DNA of 64,000 nucleotides from Streptomyces sp. NBC_01237 (GCF_035917275.1 NZ_CP108508.1:1116001-1180000), one strand, 5' to 3'; positions 33,422 through 42,403 are shown, counted from the stretch's first letter. Notes: generated from the letters alone by a model not told the origin. Program-made: numbers and translations.

Positions 33422-33440
33422 CCAGGCAAGGCTAACCTAA
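33422..33440 (-). promoter_or_regulatory. Iron box upstream of the remnant gene and aryl carrier operon
   Basis: On the minus strand this reads TTAGGTTAGCCTTGCCTGG. The left half matches the iron-box consensus perfectly (TTAGGTTAG); the right half is weaker. It lies 24 bp upstream of the ATG at 33398. Confidence 0.75.
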
Positions 33441-33697
33441 CTCACGAGTGGGGGATACGGGAAAGCGGAATGGGCGTCGACCGACTCGCGCGAGGCGGCC
33501 CCACGTCGCATGACTGCCCGTCATATCGTCTCGCGGTCCCACCGATCACCCCCGTCCGTAGCGTCGGCGCACTCACTTGTGAGCCCGCCCGCACCGCCGG
33601 GACGGGCCTGTTCCAAGGCGGGGTGGCCCATACCCTGTCCCGGAGGAGTGCGCGGGTGCGATGCTGTGCACAAAACTTCGCGGGGCAGGGGGATGCC

Positions 33698-34312
33698 GTG
33701 GGTACGGTGGGTGCACGTGTGGTCGTCACACCGGACAATTCCCTCTATCGTCGACGGTTGGCGATGTACGGGGTGATCGGCGTTCCCGCACTCTGCTCCC
33801 TGGGGGCCATGACCATCGGCGAGTTCGGGGTGAGCTGGCTCCTGCCGTTCGTGGTGCTGATCCTCCTGCCGGTGGCGACCACTCTCGTGATGATGGCGTT
33901 ACGCTCCTCGATGGCCCAGATCACGGTCATCGACGACGAACTCCGGATCGACAACTCCTTCGGAGTGAACCTCTACAGCGCTCCTCTGGAGTTCCTGACC
34001 GCGCTGCACCCGATCACGTTCGGCACCGGCCCCTTCGCCCCCACACCCGAACGCATGGTCATCGCCTCGCAGTCCACCCGGCCCTTCGTGCTCGACCTGC
34101 GGCTGTGGCGAGCGGCCGACGTGGAGCGGCTGTCGCGCCGGCTTCGGGACATACCCCTGATGGACGCGCAGACCTTCTCGCCCAAGGAGCTGAAGAGGCA
34201 GTACCCCCACGTGCGACTGCCGTGGTGGCACGCCCGCCCATGGGCCACGATCCTCCTGCTGACCGCGTCGACGGTCGCCTACTTCGCCCTCGTGGGCCTG
34301 CTGTTCATGTGA
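33698..34312 (+). CDS. Hypothetical membrane protein
   Basis: About 204 residues from GTG 33698, with GGGGG eight bases before it. Two adjacent N-terminal membrane helices (MYGVIGVPALCSLGAMTIG and WLLPFVVLILLPVATTLVMM) are followed by a soluble PH-like beta domain (ITVIDDELRIDNSFGVNLYS; RPFVLDLRLWRAADVERLSR). A C-terminal single helix follows (WATILLLTASTVAYFALVGL). The layout recalls bacterial PH/DUF3093-type membrane proteins but I cannot assign a family. The frame extends upstream to 33470 without conserved-looking residues. It is transcribed away from the siderophore locus; the 257-bp gap before it holds no feature I can support besides the iron box. Confidence 0.65.
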   Translation: MGTVGARVVVTPDNSLYRRRLAMYGVIGVPALCSLGAMTIGEFGVSWLLPFVVLILLPVATTLVMMALRSSMAQITVIDDELRIDNSFGVNLYSAPLEFLTALHPITFGTGPFAPTPERMVIASQSTRPFVLDLRLWRAADVERLSRRLRDIPLMDAQTFSPKELKRQYPHVRLPWWHARPWATILLLTASTVAYFALVGLLFM

Positions 34313-34330
34313 CACCGGCCGCACATCCAG

Positions 34331-34352
34331 CCGTCGGCGGAAGCGCCGGCGG
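34331..34352 (+). terminator. Possible terminator hairpin after the membrane protein gene
   Basis: CCGTCGGCG and CGCCGGCGG pair with one mismatch around a GAAG tetraloop, 19 bp after the stop codon. There is no U tract, as is usual in Streptomyces. Confidence 0.4.
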
Positions 34353-34645
34353 CACAGGATGAGCGCACCGGGCACACCCGGGCACCATCGCCCGACGAGA
34401 CCGGCACGCCGCCCGGACCGAGCGGGGCGGAGCCGGGCCACAGGCCCCGCCGACGGCGGTCCGCGCGACACGCCACACCCTTGATTGACCGTAGCATGTC
34501 AAAAATCATGGCGATGTGTCTTGTTGCCTCAAGGCGACCGTGTCTCAATGGGGGACCCACCTTGCTGATGGCTCGTCAGGAAGTTGGTCGGCGCGGCACG
34601 CAGCCCCGGCGCGCCGGCAGTCCCCCCACATGAAGGGCAAACATC
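34353..34645. other. Intergenic stretch before the secreted protein gene
   Basis: No gene is supported. Bases 34480-34540 are AT-rich for this genome (around TTGATTGACC and GTCAAAAATCATGG) and probably hold the promoter of the secreted protein gene, but no clear -10/-35 pair can be fixed. A GAAGGG ribosome site lies just before 34646. Confidence 0.35.
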
Positions 34646-35104
34646 ATGAGGCACGGTTTACGGCGGCTCGGTGTCTGTTCCGCCCTCGCCGCGGGCACGC
34701 TCGCTCTGGCCCCCACGGCCGGCGCGGTCGCCCCCACCACCGCCACCATCTCCTTCGACTGCGGCTCGTACGGCTCGGGCAGTGCGACGCTCACTGCCAC
34801 CCAGAGCGGTACGGCCGCGACCATCAACGTCTCGACGTCCGCCATCACCGCCCCCATCAGTATCGGCGCGAACTCCGTCAAATCAACGCTCACGCTCAGC
34901 AACAAGGGCGCAGGCGCGGTGACCTTCACCGGTAACTCCAACCCGGCCATCCCGGCCGGAAGTCCCGTGTCGACGGGGCCGCTCGCCGGGACGGTCGCCC
35001 CGGGAGACAGCCTGGCGGCCACATCCCTCAAGGTTGTGGTCTTCGGCATCACCGCGACCTGCAACGCGACCTCCGCGCAGTCGCCCGGCCCGTTCGTGTT
35101 CTGA
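34646..35104 (+). CDS. Small secreted beta-rich protein
   Basis: A 152-residue protein with a Sec signal peptide (MRHGLRRLGVCSALAAGTLA, cleavage near AGAVA). The mature part is rich in Ser, Thr, Ala and Gly. It alternates short strands (ATISFDCGSYGSGSATLTAT; ATINVSTSAITAPISIGANS; KSTLTLSNKGAGAVTFTGNS), as in an immunoglobulin-like sandwich, and has two cysteines that could bridge (FDC near the start and TATCNAT near the end). I recognise no catalytic residues. Extracellular function is unknown. It is transcribed alone and ends at a strong terminator. Confidence 0.75.
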   Translation: MRHGLRRLGVCSALAAGTLALAPTAGAVAPTTATISFDCGSYGSGSATLTATQSGTAATINVSTSAITAPISIGANSVKSTLTLSNKGAGAVTFTGNSNPAIPAGSPVSTGPLAGTVAPGDSLAATSLKVVVFGITATCNATSAQSPGPFVF

Positions 35105-35159
35105 CCGGTCCCGACCGGCCGACGTGCCGGATCGGTACAGCGGACCGGCATGTCGGTGC

Positions 35160-35202
35160 GGCCGGCCGTGCCACCCGTCCTCGGCGGGTGGCACGGCCGG
35201 CC
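35160..35202. terminator. Bidirectional terminator, 18-bp perfect stem
   Basis: GGCCGGCCGTGCCACCCG (35160-35177) pairs perfectly with 35185-35202 around a 7-base loop. It lies between the secreted protein gene and the convergent valine-degradation operon. Confidence 0.85.
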
Positions 35203-35209
35203 TCTTGCG

Positions 35210-35992
35210 TCAGGAGTGGGTGAAACCGGGCTGTCGCTTGTCGACGAAGGCGGTCATGCCCTCCTTCTGGTCCGCGGTCGCGAACACGGCGTGGAAGAGC
35301 CGGCGTTCGAAGCGGACCCCTTCCGCGAGGGTCGTCTCGAAGGCGCGGGACACCGCTTCCTTCGCCATCATCGCGACGGGCAGGGACATCGCGGCGACGG
35401 TCCCGGCGACGGCGAGCGCCTCGCCGATGAGGTCGTCGGCGGGTACCACCCGTGAGACGAGACCGGCCCGCTCCGCCTCTGCGGCGTCCATGGTGCGGCC
35501 GGTCAGACACATCTCCATGGCCTTGGCCTTGCCCACCGCACGGGTCAGCCGCTGGGAGCCTCCGATACCGGGGATGACGCCCAGCTTGATCTCGGGCTGT
35601 CCGAACACGGCGGTGTCGGCGGCCAGCAGGATGTCGCACAGCATCGCCAGCTCGCATCCGCCGCCGAGCGCGTATCCGGAGACGGCCGCGACCGTCGGAG
35701 TCCGCAGCGCCCCGAGCCGGTCCCAGGCGGTGAACCAGTCGCTGAGGTACATGTCCATATAACTGTGGGGCCGCATCTCCTTGATGTCGGCTCCGGCCGC
35801 GAATGCCTCGGGCGATCCGGTGAGGACGATGCAGCCGACGCCGGGGTCCCGGTCCAGGTCCGCCGTCGCGGCGACGACCTCGTTCATCACCTGGACGTTG
35901 AGTGCGTTGAGGGCCTTGGGGCGGTCGAGCGTGAGAAGTGCCGTACGCCCCGTGCGTTCGACCCGGATCGTCCCGTAGGGCTCTGTGGTCAT
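35210..35992 (-). CDS. Enoyl-CoA hydratase (crotonase family)
   Basis: A 260-residue crotonase from ATG 35992. CoA-binding and oxyanion-hole segments are [11 protein letters not shown] and [15 protein letters not shown]. The two catalytic glutamates of hydratases appear at Glu114 (GGCELAML) and Glu134 ([12 protein letters not shown]), so hydratase activity is retained. In this operon it should hydrate methacrylyl-CoA to 3-hydroxyisobutyryl-CoA, the third step of valine breakdown after isobutyryl-CoA dehydrogenation. Its ATG overlaps the mmsB stop (ATGA) and it is the last gene before the terminator at 35160-35202. Confidence 0.92.
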   Translation of the reverse strand: MTTEPYGTIRVERTGRTALLTLDRPKALNALNVQVMNEVVAATADLDRDPGVGCIVLTGSPEAFAAGADIKEMRPHSYMDMYLSDWFTAWDRLGALRTPTVAAVSGYALGGGCELAMLCDILLAADTAVFGQPEIKLGVIPGIGGSQRLTRAVGKAKAMEMCLTGRTMDAAEAERAGLVSRVVPADDLIGEALAVAGTVAAMSLPVAMMAKEAVSRAFETTLAEGVRFERRLFHAVFATADQKEGMTAFVDKRQPGFTHS

Positions 35993-36918
35993 GCGCCGTC
36001 TCCTTCCCGGACCGTGTGCGGTGCCGACTTCTCCCTGATGGTTCCGACGATCCCGGAGAAGTCCCGGCCCGTCCCGGCCCCCTCGGCATAGGCCGCGTAC
36101 ACCTCTGCCGCCCTCGCGCCGAGTTCCGCGTGCACACCACCGGCCCTGGCGGCGTCGGCCGCGAGTCCCAGGTCCTTGGCCATCAGCTCGGCGGCGAAGC
36201 CGGGACGGTAGGCGCGGTTGGCCGGGCTGCCCGGGACGGGGCCCGGCACGGGGCAGTTGACGGTCAGGGCCCAGCACTGGCCGGACGCGGTGGAGGCCAC
36301 GTCGAACAGGGCCTGGTGGGACAGGCCCAGGCTCTCGCCGAGGACGAACGCCTCGCTCACCGCGATCATCGAGATACCGAGGATCATGTTGTTGCAGATC
36401 TTCGCGGCCTGCCCGGCGCCGGGGCCGCCGCAGTGCACCGCCCGCTTCCCCATGATCGCCAGCAGTGGGTCCGCCTCGGCGAACTCGGCCTCGCCGCCGC
36501 CCGCCATGAAGGTGAGCGTGCCGGCCTCCGCGCCGACCACTCCCCCGGAGACCGGGGCGTCCAGCGCCCGCATCCCCGCCGCGACCGCGGTCCCGTGGGC
36601 GCTTCGCGCGTCGGCCACATCGATGGTCGAACAGTCGATGAACAGGGTGCCGGGCCGGGCGGCGGCCAACGCCCCCTCCTCCCGGTAGAGGCCCAGGACA
36701 TGGCGTCCCGCGGGCAGCATGGTGATCACCACGTCCGCCGCAGCGGTTGCCTCCGTCGATGATCCGGCCGGTTCCACCCCGTTCGCCACGGCCGTGCCGC
36801 GCAGTTCGGGCATCAGGTCGTGGCCGATGACCCGGTGGCCGGCCCGGACGAGGTTGGCCGCCATCGGGCCGCCCATGTGGCCGAGGCCGATGAAGCCGAT
36901 CGTGCGCCTGCTGTTCAC
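35989..36918 (-). CDS. mmsB: 3-hydroxyisobutyrate dehydrogenase
   Basis: A 309-residue member of the beta-hydroxyacid dehydrogenase family. The NAD-binding glycine motif is [13 protein letters not shown], the substrate loop [19 protein letters not shown] and the catalytic lysine region [13 protein letters not shown]. It oxidises 3-hydroxyisobutyrate to methylmalonate semialdehyde. Two consecutive GTG codons (36921 and 36918) follow AGGAGG; 36918 gives the 4-base overlap with the upstream gene that the whole operon uses, so it is preferred. The helical C-terminal domain is intact. Confidence 0.92.
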   Translation of the reverse strand: MNSRRTIGFIGLGHMGGPMAANLVRAGHRVIGHDLMPELRGTAVANGVEPAGSSTEATAAADVVITMLPAGRHVLGLYREEGALAAARPGTLFIDCSTIDVADARSAHGTAVAAGMRALDAPVSGGVVGAEAGTLTFMAGGGEAEFAEADPLLAIMGKRAVHCGGPGAGQAAKICNNMILGISMIAVSEAFVLGESLGLSHQALFDVASTASGQCWALTVNCPVPGPVPGSPANRAYRPGFAAELMAKDLGLAADAARAGGVHAELGARAAEVYAAYAEGAGTGRDFSGIVGTIREKSAPHTVREGDGA

Positions 36919-37982
36919 CACGGCACCTCCTGTGCGGTTGCGGCCAGGTGGAGTCCGCCCCCGGCGGGCCGGGCGAAGTAGCGCGCCACGTCCGTTTCGG
37001 TGACCTCGGCCAGGGTGGCCGGTGTCCAGTGGGGGCTGCGGTCCTTGTCGATGACCTGCGCCCGGATCCCCTCCGCCAGGTCGTGCGAGGCGAGTGCGGC
37101 GCAGGAGATCCGGTACTCCTGTTCCAGAACACGCTCCAACGGGCCGAGTCCCCGTGCCCGGTGGAGCGCGGCGAGCGTGACCTTCAGCGCGGTGGGCGAC
37201 CTGTCGGCCAGGGTGCCGGCGCTCTCCGCGGCGGCACGCGAGCCGTGGGCGCGCAGCCGGGCGAGGATCTCCTCGACGGTGGCGGCCCGGTAGCAGGCGT
37301 CGATCCAGGGCCGGTGACCGGCCAGTTCGCCGGGCGGCGCCTCCCGCACGTACGCGGGGAGCACATCGTGCACCGGCCGCGCGGCGAGGTCGGCGAGCAG
37401 CCGGGGCAGATCCTCGGAGGGGACGAAGTGGTCGGCGAGCCCGCACAGCAGCGCGTCACCCGCGCCGATCCGCGCACCCGTCAGCGCGAGGTGGGTACCG
37501 AGTTCGCCCGGTGCGAGGGCGAGCAGATAGGTGCCGCCCACGTCGGGGACGAAGCCGATGCCCGTCTCCGGCATCGCGATCCGGGAGCGTTCGGTGACGA
37601 TGCGGACGCTGCCGTGCGCGGAGACCCCGACGCCGCCGCCCATCACGATTCCGTCCATCACGGCGACGTACGGCTTCGGGTAGCGGGCGATGCGGGCGTT
37701 GAGCCGGTACTCGTCCCGCCAGAAACCGGCCGAGGCCGTGTTCCCGGCGCGCACGTCCTCGTAGATGGAGCGGATGTCGCCGCCGGCGCACAGGCCGCGT
37801 GCGCCGGCACCGGTGATGATCACGGTCTCCACCGCCGGATCGTGCTCCCAGGCGGTCAGTGCCGCGTCGATGCGCCGCACCATGCTGTGGGTGAGGGCGT
37901 TGAGCGCCTTCGGCCGGTTGAGCGTGAGGTGGGCCGCGCGGCCCTCGGTACGGAGCAGTACGTGCTCCTCGGCGGCGGTCAC
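36915..37982 (-). CDS. 3-hydroxyisobutyryl-CoA hydrolase
   Basis: A 355-residue crotonase-fold protein starting at GTG 37982 (GTGA overlap with the dehydrogenase stop). It carries the hydrolase-branch blocks [54 protein letters not shown] and [17 protein letters not shown], and the longer C-terminal extension ([16 protein letters not shown]) that separates it from simple hydratases. It hydrolyses 3-hydroxyisobutyryl-CoA to the free acid, the substrate of MmsB. This release step is specific to the valine pathway and supports that assignment for the operon. Confidence 0.92.
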   Translation of the reverse strand: MTAAEEHVLLRTEGRAAHLTLNRPKALNALTHSMVRRIDAALTAWEHDPAVETVIITGAGARGLCAGGDIRSIYEDVRAGNTASAGFWRDEYRLNARIARYPKPYVAVMDGIVMGGGVGVSAHGSVRIVTERSRIAMPETGIGFVPDVGGTYLLALAPGELGTHLALTGARIGAGDALLCGLADHFVPSEDLPRLLADLAARPVHDVLPAYVREAPPGELAGHRPWIDACYRAATVEEILARLRAHGSRAAAESAGTLADRSPTALKVTLAALHRARGLGPLERVLEQEYRISCAALASHDLAEGIRAQVIDKDRSPHWTPATLAEVTETDVARYFARPAGGGLHLAATAQEVPW

Positions 37983-39136
37983 CGGAACGCCTCCGTCAGT
38001 CCGCGGGCCACGATGACGCGCATGATCTCGTTGGTTCCTTCCAGGATCTGGTGGACACGGAGGTCGCGGACGATCTTCTCGATGCCGTACTCGTGCACGT
38101 ATCCGTAGCCTCCATGGAGTTGGAGGGCGCGATCGGCGACGGAATAGCCGGTGTCGGTGGCGAAACGTTTGGCCATCGCGCACAACTGCGGGGACTGCGG
38201 GTCTCCGCGGTCCAGGGCCTCGGCGGCCTGGTGGACCAGGGCGCGGGCCGCGGCGAGTTCGGTCGCCATGTCGGCGAGGCGGAACTGCAGGGCCTGCTGG
38301 TCCAGCAGCCGGGCGCCGAACGCCTCCCGGCCCGCGAGATACGACAGGCTCCTGCCGAGGGCGCTGCGGGCGCCGCCCAGGGAGCAGGCGGCGATACCGA
38401 GCCGGCCGCCGTTCAGGCCGTTCATCGCGATGCGGAAGCCGTCGCCCGCACGGCCGAGCAGCCGGTCCGCGGACACCCGGACCCCGTCCAGGATCACCTG
38501 GCGGGTGGGCTGGGCGTTCCAGCCCATCTTCTTCTCGTTCGGCCCGAACGACAGGCCGGGATCGTCCCGGTCCACGACGAACGCGGAGATGCCGTCGGGG
38601 CCCGCTCCCCCGGTGCGGGCCATGACGACGTACACCTGGGAGGCGCCCGCCCCGGAGATGAACTGCTTGACGCCGGTGAGGAGGTAGCCGTCCGCGTCCC
38701 GCACCGCGCGGGTGCCGATCGCCCCGGCGTCCGATCCCGCGCCGGGTTCGGTGAGGCAGTAGCTGCCGAGGTCGTCCATGGCACACAGCCGGGGCAGCCA
38801 CCGTGCGCGTTGCCCCTCGTCGCCATAGGTGTCGAGCATCCAGGCGACCATGTTGTGGATGGAGAGGTAGCCGGCGATGGACGGGCAGCCGGAGGCCAGG
38901 GCCTCGAAGACGAGGACACCGTCGGCGCGGGAGAGGCCGCTGCCTCCCGCGTCCTCCCGTACGTACACGCCGCCGAGCCCGAGCCCGGCCGCCTTGCGCA
39001 GCGTGTCGAGCGGAAAGTGCTTGTCCTGGTCCCACTGGACGGCATGAGGGGCCAGATGGTCCTGCGCGAAGTCCAGGGTGGTCTCGATCAGGGCCTGTTG
39101 GTCCTCGGTGAGCGAGGTCGTGGTCATGGCGCTCAT
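37979..39136 (-). CDS. Acyl-CoA dehydrogenase, probable isobutyryl-CoA dehydrogenase
   Basis: A 385-residue flavoprotein from ATG 39136, overlapping the mmsA stop by 4 bases. Typical blocks are YCLTEPGAGSDAGAI (FAD contact), KQFISGAGASQVYVVMART, FGARLLDQQALQFRLADMA and the C-terminal HGGYGYVHEYGIEKIVRD. These are followed by ILEGTNEIM, whose glutamate is the usual catalytic base in short-chain members. In this operon it should oxidise isobutyryl-CoA to methacrylyl-CoA, passing electrons to ETF. Other branched acyl-CoAs are possible. A second in-frame ATG lies at 39127. Confidence 0.92.
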   Translation of the reverse strand: MSAMTTTSLTEDQQALIETTLDFAQDHLAPHAVQWDQDKHFPLDTLRKAAGLGLGGVYVREDAGGSGLSRADGVLVFEALASGCPSIAGYLSIHNMVAWMLDTYGDEGQRARWLPRLCAMDDLGSYCLTEPGAGSDAGAIGTRAVRDADGYLLTGVKQFISGAGASQVYVVMARTGGAGPDGISAFVVDRDDPGLSFGPNEKKMGWNAQPTRQVILDGVRVSADRLLGRAGDGFRIAMNGLNGGRLGIAACSLGGARSALGRSLSYLAGREAFGARLLDQQALQFRLADMATELAAARALVHQAAEALDRGDPQSPQLCAMAKRFATDTGYSVADRALQLHGGYGYVHEYGIEKIVRDLRVHQILEGTNEIMRVIVARGLTEAFR

Positions 39137-40632
39137 CCCATGGTGGGGAGGGTGAAGCTCGCGCCTTCCCTGGCGCCCGAGGGCCAGCGCGAGGTGACGG
39201 TCTTGGTGCGGGTGTAGAAGCGGATGGCGTCCGGGCCGTGCTGATTCAGGTCGCCGAAGCCGGATCGCTTCCAGCCGCCGAAGGTGTGGTAGGCGACGGG
39301 GACCGGAATGGGGACGTTGACGCCGACCATGCCGGTGTTCACCCGGCGGGTGAAGTCGCGGGCGGTGTCCCCGTCCCTGGTGAAGATCGCGACCCCGTTC
39401 CCGTAGGGGTGCTCGCTGGGCAGGCGCAGGGCCTCCTCGTAGTCGGCGGCCCGTACGACGCACAGGACGGGTCCGAAGATCTCCTCCCGGTAGATCCGCA
39501 TCCGCGAGGAGACCCGGTCGAAGAGGGAGGCCCCGGCGAAGAACCCGTTCTCATGGCCGGGGAGGGTGAAATCCCTTCCGTCGACGACGAGTTCGGCGCC
39601 CTCGGTGACGCCGATGTCCACATGGCGGCGGACCCGTTCGAGGGCGTCCCGGCTCACCAGGGGGCCGAAGTCGGCCTCCGGGTCGTCGGAGCGGCCGATG
39701 CGGAGCGTGGCGATGCGTTCCCTGAGCGCGGCGACGAGCCGGTCGGCGGTCTCCTCCCCGACGGGTACGGCCACGGAGATCGCCATGCAGCGCTCTCCCG
39801 CGGACCCGTATCCGGCGCCGACGAGCGCGTCGACGGCCTGGTCGAGGTCGGCGTCCGGCATCACGATCATGTGGTTCTTGGCGCCGCCGAAGCACTGGGC
39901 GCGCTTGCCGTGGGCTGCGGCGGTGGCATAGATGTGGGCGGCGACGGGAGTGGAGCCGACGAAGCCCAGCGCACCGACCCTGGGGTCCTTCAGGAGGGTG
40001 TCGACGGCTTCCTTGCCGCCGTTGACGACGTTGAGGACACCGGGCGGCAGACCGGCCTCCAGGAACAGCTCGGCCAGGCGCAGCGGCACGGACGGGTCCC
40101 GCTCCGACGGCTTGAGGACGAACGCGTTTCCGCACGCGAGAGCGGGTGCGGCCTTCCACAGCGGGATCATCGCGGGGAAGTTGAACGGTGTGATTCCCGC
40201 GACCACTCCGATCGGGGAACGCAGCGAGTGCACATCGATTCCGGTGCCCGCGTTGTCGGTGAACTCGCCCTTGAGCAGATGCGGGATTCCGGCGGCGAAC
40301 TCGACGACCTCCAGCCCGCGTTGGATGTCGCCGTGTGCGTCGGCCACGGTCTTGCCGTGCTCGGCCGACAGCATCCGGGCCAGGGATTCGCGCTCCGCCT
40401 CGACGAGTTGGAGGAAGCGCAGCAGGACGCGGGCGCGCCGCTGCGGGTTCCACCGGCCCCATTCCTGCTGCGCGCCGGCCGCGTCGGTGATCGCGGCTCC
40501 GGTGTCGGCGTGGCCGGCGAGCGGTACGCGGGCCTGGACGGCGCCGGTGTTGGGGTCGTACACGTCGCCGAAGAGGCCGGACGTACCGGTGGTGTGCTTG
40601 CCGCCGATGAAGTGGGTGAGTTCACGGACCAT
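39133..40632 (-). CDS. mmsA: Methylmalonate-semialdehyde dehydrogenase (CoA-acylating)
   Basis: A 499-residue aldehyde dehydrogenase. The MmsA branch is marked by NFPAMIPLW, CFGGAKNHMIVMPDADLDQ and the catalytic cysteine in GSAGERCMAIS. It converts methylmalonate semialdehyde, NAD+ and CoA to propionyl-CoA and CO2, ending the valine pathway. The ATG follows GAGAGCAGG. It is the first gene of the operon; a cobalamin riboswitch on the same strand lies about 235 bp upstream of its start, with no other full-size gene between. Confidence 0.94.
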   Translation of the reverse strand: MVRELTHFIGGKHTTGTSGLFGDVYDPNTGAVQARVPLAGHADTGAAITDAAGAQQEWGRWNPQRRARVLLRFLQLVEAERESLARMLSAEHGKTVADAHGDIQRGLEVVEFAAGIPHLLKGEFTDNAGTGIDVHSLRSPIGVVAGITPFNFPAMIPLWKAAPALACGNAFVLKPSERDPSVPLRLAELFLEAGLPPGVLNVVNGGKEAVDTLLKDPRVGALGFVGSTPVAAHIYATAAAHGKRAQCFGGAKNHMIVMPDADLDQAVDALVGAGYGSAGERCMAISVAVPVGEETADRLVAALRERIATLRIGRSDDPEADFGPLVSRDALERVRRHVDIGVTEGAELVVDGRDFTLPGHENGFFAGASLFDRVSSRMRIYREEIFGPVLCVVRAADYEEALRLPSEHPYGNGVAIFTRDGDTARDFTRRVNTGMVGVNVPIPVPVAYHTFGGWKRSGFGDLNQHGPDAIRFYTRTKTVTSRWPSGAREGASFTLPTMG

Positions 40633-40756
40633 GGATGCCTGCTCTCGTCAGGTGAGATCCGGGGATGGCACGGCGGGACGCCGTCGGGCGCACGGGTGGG
40701 CGCACCGCCGGGAAGGCCGTGGGACAGCGAACAGCGGGGCCGGGGGCCTCGGAGGT

Positions 40757-40846
40757 CTATGAGCGCGCGGTGGTTCGGGTGCGCTCCGCCGGATCACCAG
40801 GGTCGTGGGTATGCGTACGGACCGGTGCCATGCGTGTCTGCTCCAT
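40757..40846 (-). other. Small open frame between the riboswitch and mmsA
   Basis: ATG 40846 opens 29 codons (MEQTRMAPVRTHTHDPG and so on). An internal ATG at 40831 has GGAG about nine bases upstream. It could be a short regulatory peptide, the remnant of a former riboswitch-controlled gene, or chance. I recognise no family. Confidence 0.25.
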
Positions 40847-40867
40847 CCTCGTGGAAAACACGGAACA

Positions 40868-41022
40868 TTCCGCGGCCGGTATCCTGACTCCCGGATCCCC
40901 GCGTGCCGCCCGCCTTCCCGGCAGACCTCGCCAGTGGCGTGTGGATGGCAGCACACTCCCCGGTCACAGTGGCGGGACCGTGCCGGATTCACACCGGCTT
41001 CCCTGCACCGCGGACCTTGTGC
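40868..41022 (-). promoter_or_regulatory. Cobalamin riboswitch upstream of the valine-degradation operon
   Basis: On the minus strand the conserved B12 core is present: GGGAAGCCGGTGTGAATCCG, then GCACGGTCCCGCCACTGTGA (together about 40963-41003). The 3' hallmark GAGTCAGGATACCGGCC lies at about 40874-40890. The helices between (GGGGATCC/GGGA region) complete the class-II-like layout. The 5' end is set by the promoter at 41029-41057. Downstream, about 235 bases separate it from mmsA, holding only a small frame at 40757-40846. Adenosylcobalamin binding usually lowers expression, but the mechanism here (terminator or ribosome-site masking) cannot be read by eye. Confidence 0.88.
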
Positions 41023-41028
41023 CACGAA

Positions 41029-41057
41029 CATATAGTTGGACGTCCTAGTAAGTCCAC
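41029..41057 (-). promoter_or_regulatory. Promoter with operator-like palindrome, for the riboswitch and mms operon
   Basis: On the minus strand GTGGAC (41052-41057) and TATATG (41029-41034) are 17 bp apart, as -35 and -10. GGACGTCC (41038-41045) is a perfect palindrome inside the spacer, placed where a repressor would block polymerase. Confidence 0.5.
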
Positions 41058-41304
41058 CCCTCCTCACCCCGCGTCGCGACCGGCCTCCCGAACGGCCTTC
41101 CCGAGCAGCCGGCTTATGCCGTGACCGCGCGCCGGGCGCACCTCGGAACAAGGAGGGACCGGAGCGGCCGGAGGGACCGGAGCGACACAAGAGGGCGCGT
41201 GGCCCACGCGGTGGTGAACGGGCGACGTCCGCTCCTCCAGGCGCGCGGGACACCGGCGTGCGCGAGCGGTCACCCGCCTCGCGGAATCCTGACGCGGACA
41301 GCCC
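41058..41304. other. Intergenic stretch downstream of the tsaD-type gene
   Basis: No gene or clear terminator is supported. Short purine-rich repeats (GGGACCGGAGCG twice, near 41155-41190) are present. Confidence 0.3.
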
Positions 41305-42369
41305 TCAGGCGGCCGTCGCCGCAGCCGCCCCGGGGGTCAGGGCCGCGTATTCCAGGGGCGCGGACGGATCGATCGACACATCGAGGGGGGCGGGCTCCGC
41401 TCCCGCTCGTACGAGGAGGTCGCCGACAGCCGCGATCATCGCGCCGTTGTCCGTACACAGGGTCATCGGAGGTACGCGCAGTCGCACGCCCGCGGCCGCG
41501 CACCGCTCCTCGGCGAGCGCGCGCACCCTTGAGTTCGCGGCCACACCACCGACCACGACGAGGGTCCCGACGCCGTGGTCCCGGCAGGCGGCCAGCGCCG
41601 TACGGGTCAGGACGTCCGCGATCGCCTCCTGGAGCGAGGCCGCGCCGTCGGCCACCGGCAGCTCACGGCCCCGGTGCCCCTCGGCCCAGCGCGCGGCGGC
41701 GGTCTTGAGACCGGAGAAGGAGAACGCGTACGGGTCCTCCGTCCGACCGGTCAGCGGGCGGGGGAAGGCCACCGCGCGCGGATCGCCTCCCCGGGCGGCG
41801 CGGTCGATGGCCGGGCCTCCCGGATACGGCAGACCGAAGACCCGGGCGACCTTGTCGAAGCACTCGCCGGCGGCGTCGTCCAGGGTGTCCCCCAGATGCG
41901 TGATCGGGTCGCGGGCCAGGTCCCGCACGAGCAGCAGGGAGGTGTGCCCGCCGGAGACGATCAGCACCACAGACGGGTCGGGCAGCGGGCCGTGCTCCAG
42001 CGTGTCCGCGGCGACATGCCCCGCCAGGTGGTGCACCCCGTACAACGGGGCGTCGATCGCGTAGGCCAGGGCCTTCGCGCCCGCGAGGCCGACCTGGAGC
42101 GCACCGGAGAGGCCCGGTCCCGTGGTGACGGCCACCGCGTCGATGCCGGACAGCCGCAGACCCGCCTGGTCGAGGGCCTGCCCGACGACGGGGGTGAAGG
42201 CGTGCAGATGCGCCCGTGCGGCGATCTCCGGTACCACGCCGCCGAACCTGGCGTGCTCGTCCATGCTGGACGCCACCGCGTGAGCGAGCAGACGTCCCCG
42301 GGAGACGATCCCCGCGCCCGTCTCGTCGCACGACGACTCGATCCCCAGCACAATGCGCCCCGCTGCCAC
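41305..42369 (-). CDS. tsaD: TsaD-type tRNA threonylcarbamoyladenosine transferase subunit
   Basis: About 354 residues of the Kae1/Qri7/TsaD family: [10 protein letters not shown] at the N-terminus, the metal-binding HLAGH motif, [40 protein letters not shown] and [10 protein letters not shown]. TsaD transfers threonylcarbamoyl to A37 of ANN-decoding tRNAs, usually with TsaB, TsaE and TsaC. None of those partners is adjacent, unlike the common tsaE-tsaB-rimI-tsaD cluster, so this may be a second copy. The start GTG 42369 has GGAGGAG at 6 bases; in-frame ATG 42375 and GTG 42399 are closer to or at the predicted transcription start. Confidence 0.9.
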   Translation of the reverse strand: MAAGRIVLGIESSCDETGAGIVSRGRLLAHAVASSMDEHARFGGVVPEIAARAHLHAFTPVVGQALDQAGLRLSGIDAVAVTTGPGLSGALQVGLAGAKALAYAIDAPLYGVHHLAGHVAADTLEHGPLPDPSVVLIVSGGHTSLLLVRDLARDPITHLGDTLDDAAGECFDKVARVFGLPYPGGPAIDRAARGGDPRAVAFPRPLTGRTEDPYAFSFSGLKTAAARWAEGHRGRELPVADGAASLQEAIADVLTRTALAACRDHGVGTLVVVGGVAANSRVRALAEERCAAAGVRLRVPPMTLCTDNGAMIAAVGDLLVRAGAEPAPLDVSIDPSAPLEYAALTPGAAAATAA

Positions 42370-42403
42370 CGGCATCTCCTCCACCCAGGCTTTTCGCACA
42401 CCC

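Noticed and set aside
33470..33697. N-terminal extension of the membrane protein gene
   Set aside because: No conserved-looking residues, and a GGGGG ribosome site with GTG at 33698 gives a sensible start just before the first membrane helix.
37979..39463. Extension of the acyl-CoA dehydrogenase frame upstream of 39136
   Set aside because: The added residues are antisense-like and overlap mmsA coding sequence; ATG 39136 gives the operon's usual 4-base overlap.
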